From: Brasenia schreberi
Lineage: Eukaryota > Streptophyta > Magnoliopsida > Nymphaeales > Cabombaceae
Direction of reading: 5' to 3'
NCBI GenBank assembly: GCA_036023115.1
Contig: JAYKKT010000076.1
Coordinates: 6,824,001 to 6,888,000, forward strand
DNA length: 64,000 nucleotides
Shown: positions 59,409-64,000 of the stretch, piece after piece
How the letters are laid out: each line of letters begins with the position of its first letter
Numbering within the stretch: the stretch's first letter is position 1
Notes under the pieces: generated by a model
Told to the model about the DNA's origin: nothing
The model's database searches: none
Seen by the model: the letters and a program-made list of their open reading frames with translations, nothing else
Program-made: the position numbers and the translations under genes

Positions 59409-61949
59409 TGTGTAGGTACCAGATCATCAACGGGTCAGCTCCGAAGTCTCACTGACTAAACTTAACCAGTTGATCTTTCTAACGGGATGCCGATTTGGAA
59501 CCACCGTAAAAAAGTTCAACTCCTCCAATTGGAGTTTCACACGTAAGATTAACTACCTCGCAAAAATGGAATTATCTAGCGTTTCCTGATGGCTACTAAT
59601 TGGTGACGCTCTAAAGATATCAACATAAACTCTACCATTCAAGCCAAACAAAGTTTCTTGATGGCCATGAGTTACCTAGCACTAACCGTGATCACTATTG
59701 GGTTAAAACTGAATAACCGAACCGACCGAATTTCATGATGCAGTTCAATTTTTTCAAAAATCCGATTCAGTTTCGGTTAATCGATCCTTGAAATTTTGGT
59801 TATTTGGTTGGCTTCTGTTTCTACGATCCAAAACGGAAAAATAAGGGAACTGAGCCAATTTTTCTTGTGCGCTAAAGCAATTTTACTGCTTGGTCGTTGT
59901 TGGGACTCTTTGAACCTATTGAGGCTTTAATCCGTTCTAGACTAAAGGGTTTGGCATATTAAGTGTCTTCTTTGTCTTAAAAAAGGAGTTGCATTTATGT
60001 GCTCTTTTAATATGAAACTGTACATGATAACAGAAGAATAATGCCGTCTGTTGCATGTTGGGTTGGTAGGTTTCTTGAAGAAAACTCTATATGATGTAGA
60101 AGAATATTGTTGAAGATTTAAGTTAATCAGTTAACACAATAAGAAAACCATTGGACATTCTTTGAGATTGCTTTCAGCCATAAATTGGTTAACCAATCGA
60201 TCGAACTGAACTGAACCAAAAACTTTCAGTTGGGTTTAGTTAGGTTATCTAGGTATATATAGGTCGGGTTGCGGTTCTGGCAATTTATTTGAAATCAGTT
60301 TCGGTTTATTCTGTTCATTATGGTCATTGAACTGAACCGGCGGATGCCCACTCCTACCTGGCACAACCGAAGCGGCCTCTTCTATTTAGGCTTAAGATCG
60401 GTTACCAAATACAATAATACATCATGGGTGGAGTTACTCTAATGATTATAAGCTTTTTGTGCAACATGGAGGCCTAGGCCAGATGCATGCCACCGGTTAT
60501 CAAACTCATCACTTTCAACTTGTGAGTTAACCTGCTATTCATCATATGTCGATACCTTTCTTCTTAATGGAAAACCTAAGAGGTCTTAACATTTTTTTAA
60601 TCCATTGTTTTATGTACTGAAATGATTACAACATGATGATTAAGGCAATCTTTTTTAATGTTAATTGACGAACATTAAGACTATTATTAAAGCACTTCTG
60701 TTAATTCTATAGTGAGCTGTGGAGTTTTAATTTAGCGAGTCTGAAGAATAAGACCTGATCAAAATACACCAAACCTGATAGAAACCAAATTAGTCTGCCT
60801 CCGTGCATGCTGAGCTCAAAACCATTTATGGCAGTGCTCCTGTGAGAAGTAATGAATTCAGGTGCATCGTATCTCGTTTCTTAATTTGGTCTAACAGACA
60901 CGAGTTTCATTTTTCTTTCTTTCTTTATACCTACTCCATATTGAAAAGGATGTTGCATGCAATAATCAATATGGCGCTCTCTCTCTCATATTCATTACAT
61001 CCGCACCTTCTGCTCAAGTTGAGGAGAAGTTTTAAGGTTTGTCTCCTATCAACACACAAAATTACGTCAGTTTTGATCTATACGTTAGTTCGAACAAGTA
61101 TCTTCACGAGGTCGTGAAGCCCTTCAAAGACGCCCACTTGAATTTACATGCTGGAAGTTGCCTTTCTTTTCTATTGTTTGTTTGGTTGTCGAGAAGATTG
61201 GTACATTCATGCATTTAAGAAAAGCACTATCAAGTATTGCTTGATGTTACACAAGCTTATTTATTTCCACAACCTGTTGGTCCATTGAATAAAGATGTTC
61301 TCGAACACTTTCGATCGCCAATTAATGAAGGGTTGTAGGGGCAGTTTGAAGATCTTCAAATAATGTTGTTTCCCAAGATAGTAGAAACGATGCCTACAAT
61401 GATCACTAATCAATTGGGTACCATCCGAGATTAGGATTTGTTTGTTGAGAAATGAAGGCAAGATGTCACTCAAACACTATCAGTGAGTACTTATGTTCAA
61501 CACCTATATAGGGAGCCATTACATTCTAGGATTGTCCGTAGCTTGAGTACTTGACTTTCAATATTGATGATCAACATTGCTTGGTGAAAGTTTTCAGTCT
61601 CAATCTTGTTATTTCAAATAGTTGCGATCACCCAACTATATGTTACCTCGACCCCTCCAATATGTTGGGTGCTTATTAAATGTCAAGGACATGTACCCTA
61701 GACTTCATCCCTCGGCTTCTTCAGGATCTCTAAGCTTGATGGCTACCCAAATAAGGATACATATATAAACACGTGTACAACTACTGAATTTTGGGCCTCC
61801 AGTTCTCCCACTCCATCCGGTATACCAATTTTAGGGAGTGTCATTCCAGCTGCCTCAAGCATAGTTTCTACTAGCAAACCATCGATTTGCATTCGGCAAT
61901 CAAATGTCGAATCCACTGTTGGAGGTAGAAAATGTCTCAATGAATCATG

Positions 61950-62520
61950 ATGAATTATCGACCTGATTCAAAAGGCTTTTGAAAAAGTGCTAAAGACTCC
62001 CAATACTAAAGTGGATTGTAAGCCATATCCCAATTGAGTCGATAAACTTGCATTAATCTCGAGGGCTTTCAAATTTAAGTTTACCTCCTTCTTTAGATAA
62101 GATGGTAAATACTCAGGGACGCAATTGCCTCATTTCACTATCAAGTATGGAGAGCTAGGTAACAATGTACAAACTTAAACTTTTCGTCTCTTCCCCCACT
62201 AGCCAAGCTTATGCTTGGTACACCTTTATGAAACTTGCATCTATCCAAACTTGGGTTGAGATGCAAAAGGCATTTCTCAAGTGTTATAACAAGATCTAAC
62301 CTCAAGCAACACCTACAAATTTAATGAATCTTCGCCACAATGTTATTGAAGTTAAATGATGTGGACGAATTTGTTTGAAGAAGGTAGCAATAGTTGGTGT
62401 TCAAGAAGATCAAGAAATATTTAGCGAAATTGCATGTGTTGGTTCCCTTGATTTTTGGAAAACTATTGAAACTATATATAGCTGCTACAAGAAATTTCAT
62501 TTGTGTCCTCTTGATGCGAG
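61950..62520 (+). pseudogene. Ty3/gypsy gag remnant
   Basis: The plus strand, over several stops and frameshifts, reads KPYPN-stop-VDKLALISRAFKFKF, then DGKYSGTQLPHFTIKYGELG, LRLFPPLASQAYAWYTFMK, LASIQTWVEMQKAFLKCY and an LMNLRHN segment. This is the order of a plant gypsy gag capsid domain (the usual wording includes LRLFPxSLTGxAxTWYxxLPxxSIxxWxEMExxF). No protease or pol follows within the window. Confidence 0.8.
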
Positions 62521-62984
62521 ACACTAAAGACAATACCCAGCCGATTAACTCTATTTGAGTCAATTACTCATCAATGTAGAATTCTCAATATTCTCCAATT
62601 AAAAAGATTTCTTTAGCCTTGTATCATTACTATATGAAATTAGAACATTATGTTCTCATAATCGAAGTGTAGTGATTAAAAAAGTTGATATCTTTCATTA
62701 CCTACTTACCACCCATCTCTTCAAAACATGCTAGTCAAGTTGGTATTTCTCTCTAACTTTGATGCTCATATTGCTTATAAGATCTAGCAAGAGTAGGTAA
62801 TTTCTAACTTTAGTGAAATTGTATATTCAACATCAATACTCACTGTTTCAACTGACTATATAAATTTAAATATATAAAGAACATAAAAGTGGTAACAACC
62901 CACACAATACTATTGGTAGAGCATGGCCCATAAAGAGGATGGATGTGAGTGTTGGTAATTAGGTTGAGATTATAGATAGGAGTG

Positions 62985-63205
62985 GGTTGATTGAGTAGGC
63001 GGGTACAAACTATGCATTGTTGACTGCTTTGATCGAGCATTGGCAACTAGAGAAAAACTGCTCTCACATGTCATAGGGTGAATAACTATCACATTTCACG
63101 ATGTCCATGAGATACTCGGTCTTCTAACGGAGGAATAACTTATTGTATATGTATTAATCAATGGTATTTTGACTCGTCTGACTGATCTCTAGGTAGGTAA
63201 CACAA
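62985..63205 (+). pseudogene. Plant mobile domain remnant
   Basis: The plus strand reads IDRSGLIE-stop-AGTNYALLTALIEHWQLEKN, then after a stop and a one-base shift TITFHDVHEILGLLTEE and LINGILTRLTDL. The order (A-L-x-T-A-L-I/V-E-R-W, then T-x-x-D-V-x-x-x-L-G-L) is that of the plant mobile domain found in transposons and in the domesticated MAIN/MAIL proteins. It is about 450 bases downstream of the gag remnant on the same strand. At least two stops and one shift mean it is not functional. Confidence 0.65.
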
Positions 63206-63209
63206 TACA

Positions 63210-64000
63210 TCATTCTTCATAAAGGTAAATAAATAATTGTATATGTATTAGTAGCAATTTTAACTTTATTTTGCTTTGATTATAATAATAATAAATTTTC
63301 TCATAATTACTTTCTTATACCAATGTTTTATCATAGTACATGACACACTTGTACTAAATTTAGTACATTAAGAGTGCATGCCACAACCATTGTCTAGTGA
63401 CCTTACGTTGGTGGAGTTCTTAGAGATATACAAACACTACTACTAATGAGTACACCGATTGACCATATATTAGGATGATAGTGAGGATGCATGACATTTT
63501 GGGATGAGGCTTGTATTTGGGATGTTCGTTTGTATTATTTATTACATGTATATGTAAATGGCATTTGTAATAAAAAAATTGTTTTGACACTCTTTACCCT
63601 CAACATACATAATTGTAATAAAATCATACTTTAATTGAAAAACAATTACATGTACAAACTGTGAATTACATCTCTTGGTCCTCTCATTTATATATACATC
63701 TTAATACATTTATGAAATAAAGTATATTAATTTTCAATGCTTTCATGTCTATATCATTCTCACAATGAAAAAATAAGAGGCATTAATAAGCCATCGGCTA
63801 TGTACATCTACGAGAAAGTATTAGTACAAGAGAGGATTGATCTCAACTTGAATAAACTAAATGCCTACTTAACATAATCAAATTTTAAGATATTGTGATT
63901 ACCGCTAGAAAATATTGTATTTGATTATGATCGCACATGTATCACATATCCCTCACAACTAATTGCTTAGTGTCTGATACTAATGACAGAATTATCATCA
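63210..64000. other. AT-rich end of the window without recognised genes
   Basis: No coding homology could be read. It may hold the rest of the element carrying the plant mobile domain, which continues beyond the window. Confidence 0.4.

Larger units (their letters stand above)
57660..61230. other. Intergenic stretch without a recognised gene
   Basis: No protein or RNA gene is recognised. Around 59,700-59,850 and 60,180-60,360 the phrases GAACCGACCGAA, AACTGAACTGAACC and TCGGTTNATTCNG recur in both orientations, like remnants of a dispersed repeat. Two microsatellites are listed separately. Confidence 0.4.

Overview
This window is flowering-plant nuclear DNA: AT-rich, full of microsatellites and decayed retrotransposons, with one spliced protein-coding gene that I can reconstruct from start to stop. 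I cannot place the species. The gene and the RTE and Ty3/gypsy elements fit an angiosperm with a large, TE-rich genome.

Layout. About 0.1-4.3 kb is microsatellite, a 16-bp minisatellite and a badly decayed minus-strand Ty3/gypsy gag-protease remnant. About 6.7-15.2 kb is a class IV homeodomain-leucine zipper (HD-ZIP IV) transcription factor gene on the minus strand. It has ten coding exons with GT-AG borders throughout and an uninterrupted 734-residue product; the protein looks closest to the HDG2/PDF2/ATML1 group. A TATA-like box and two L1-box matches lie upstream of it. About 16.3-21.4 kb holds long TA microsatellites, a small non-autonomous LTR element and three diverged tandem copies of a MITE-like unit.

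About 22.4-45.8 kb is a four-level nest, all on the minus strand. An old Ty3/gypsy element is split by a nearly full-length RTE-type LINE (24,470-43,625, with a 15-bp target-site duplication). The LINE is split by a Tat-like Ty3/gypsy element (24,885-40,752, LTRs of 2.8 and 3.1 kb). That element's integrase is in turn split by a solo LTR of a related family (29,287-32,149, duplication GTCCT). All coding sequence in the nest is broken.

About 46.9-54.3 kb holds further gypsy integrase pieces and three copies of a second LTR family, two of them head-to-head as a long foldback. About 54.7-57.6 kb is a second, more decayed RTE LINE. From 57.6 kb to the end is mostly unassigned sequence, with a plus-strand gypsy gag remnant (about 61.95-62.5 kb) followed by a decayed plant mobile domain (about 62.98-63.2 kb).

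Only the HD-ZIP IV gene is likely to have a host function. The rest is mobile-element sediment, informative mainly for its insertion order and for repeated RNA-foldable motifs in the LTRs. I see no clear evidence of a new biological system; the least ordinary items are the LTR mini-hairpins, the G-patch-like segment, the LTR foldback, the apparent loss of an upstream start codon in the HD-ZIP gene, and the plant mobile domain relic next to a gag.
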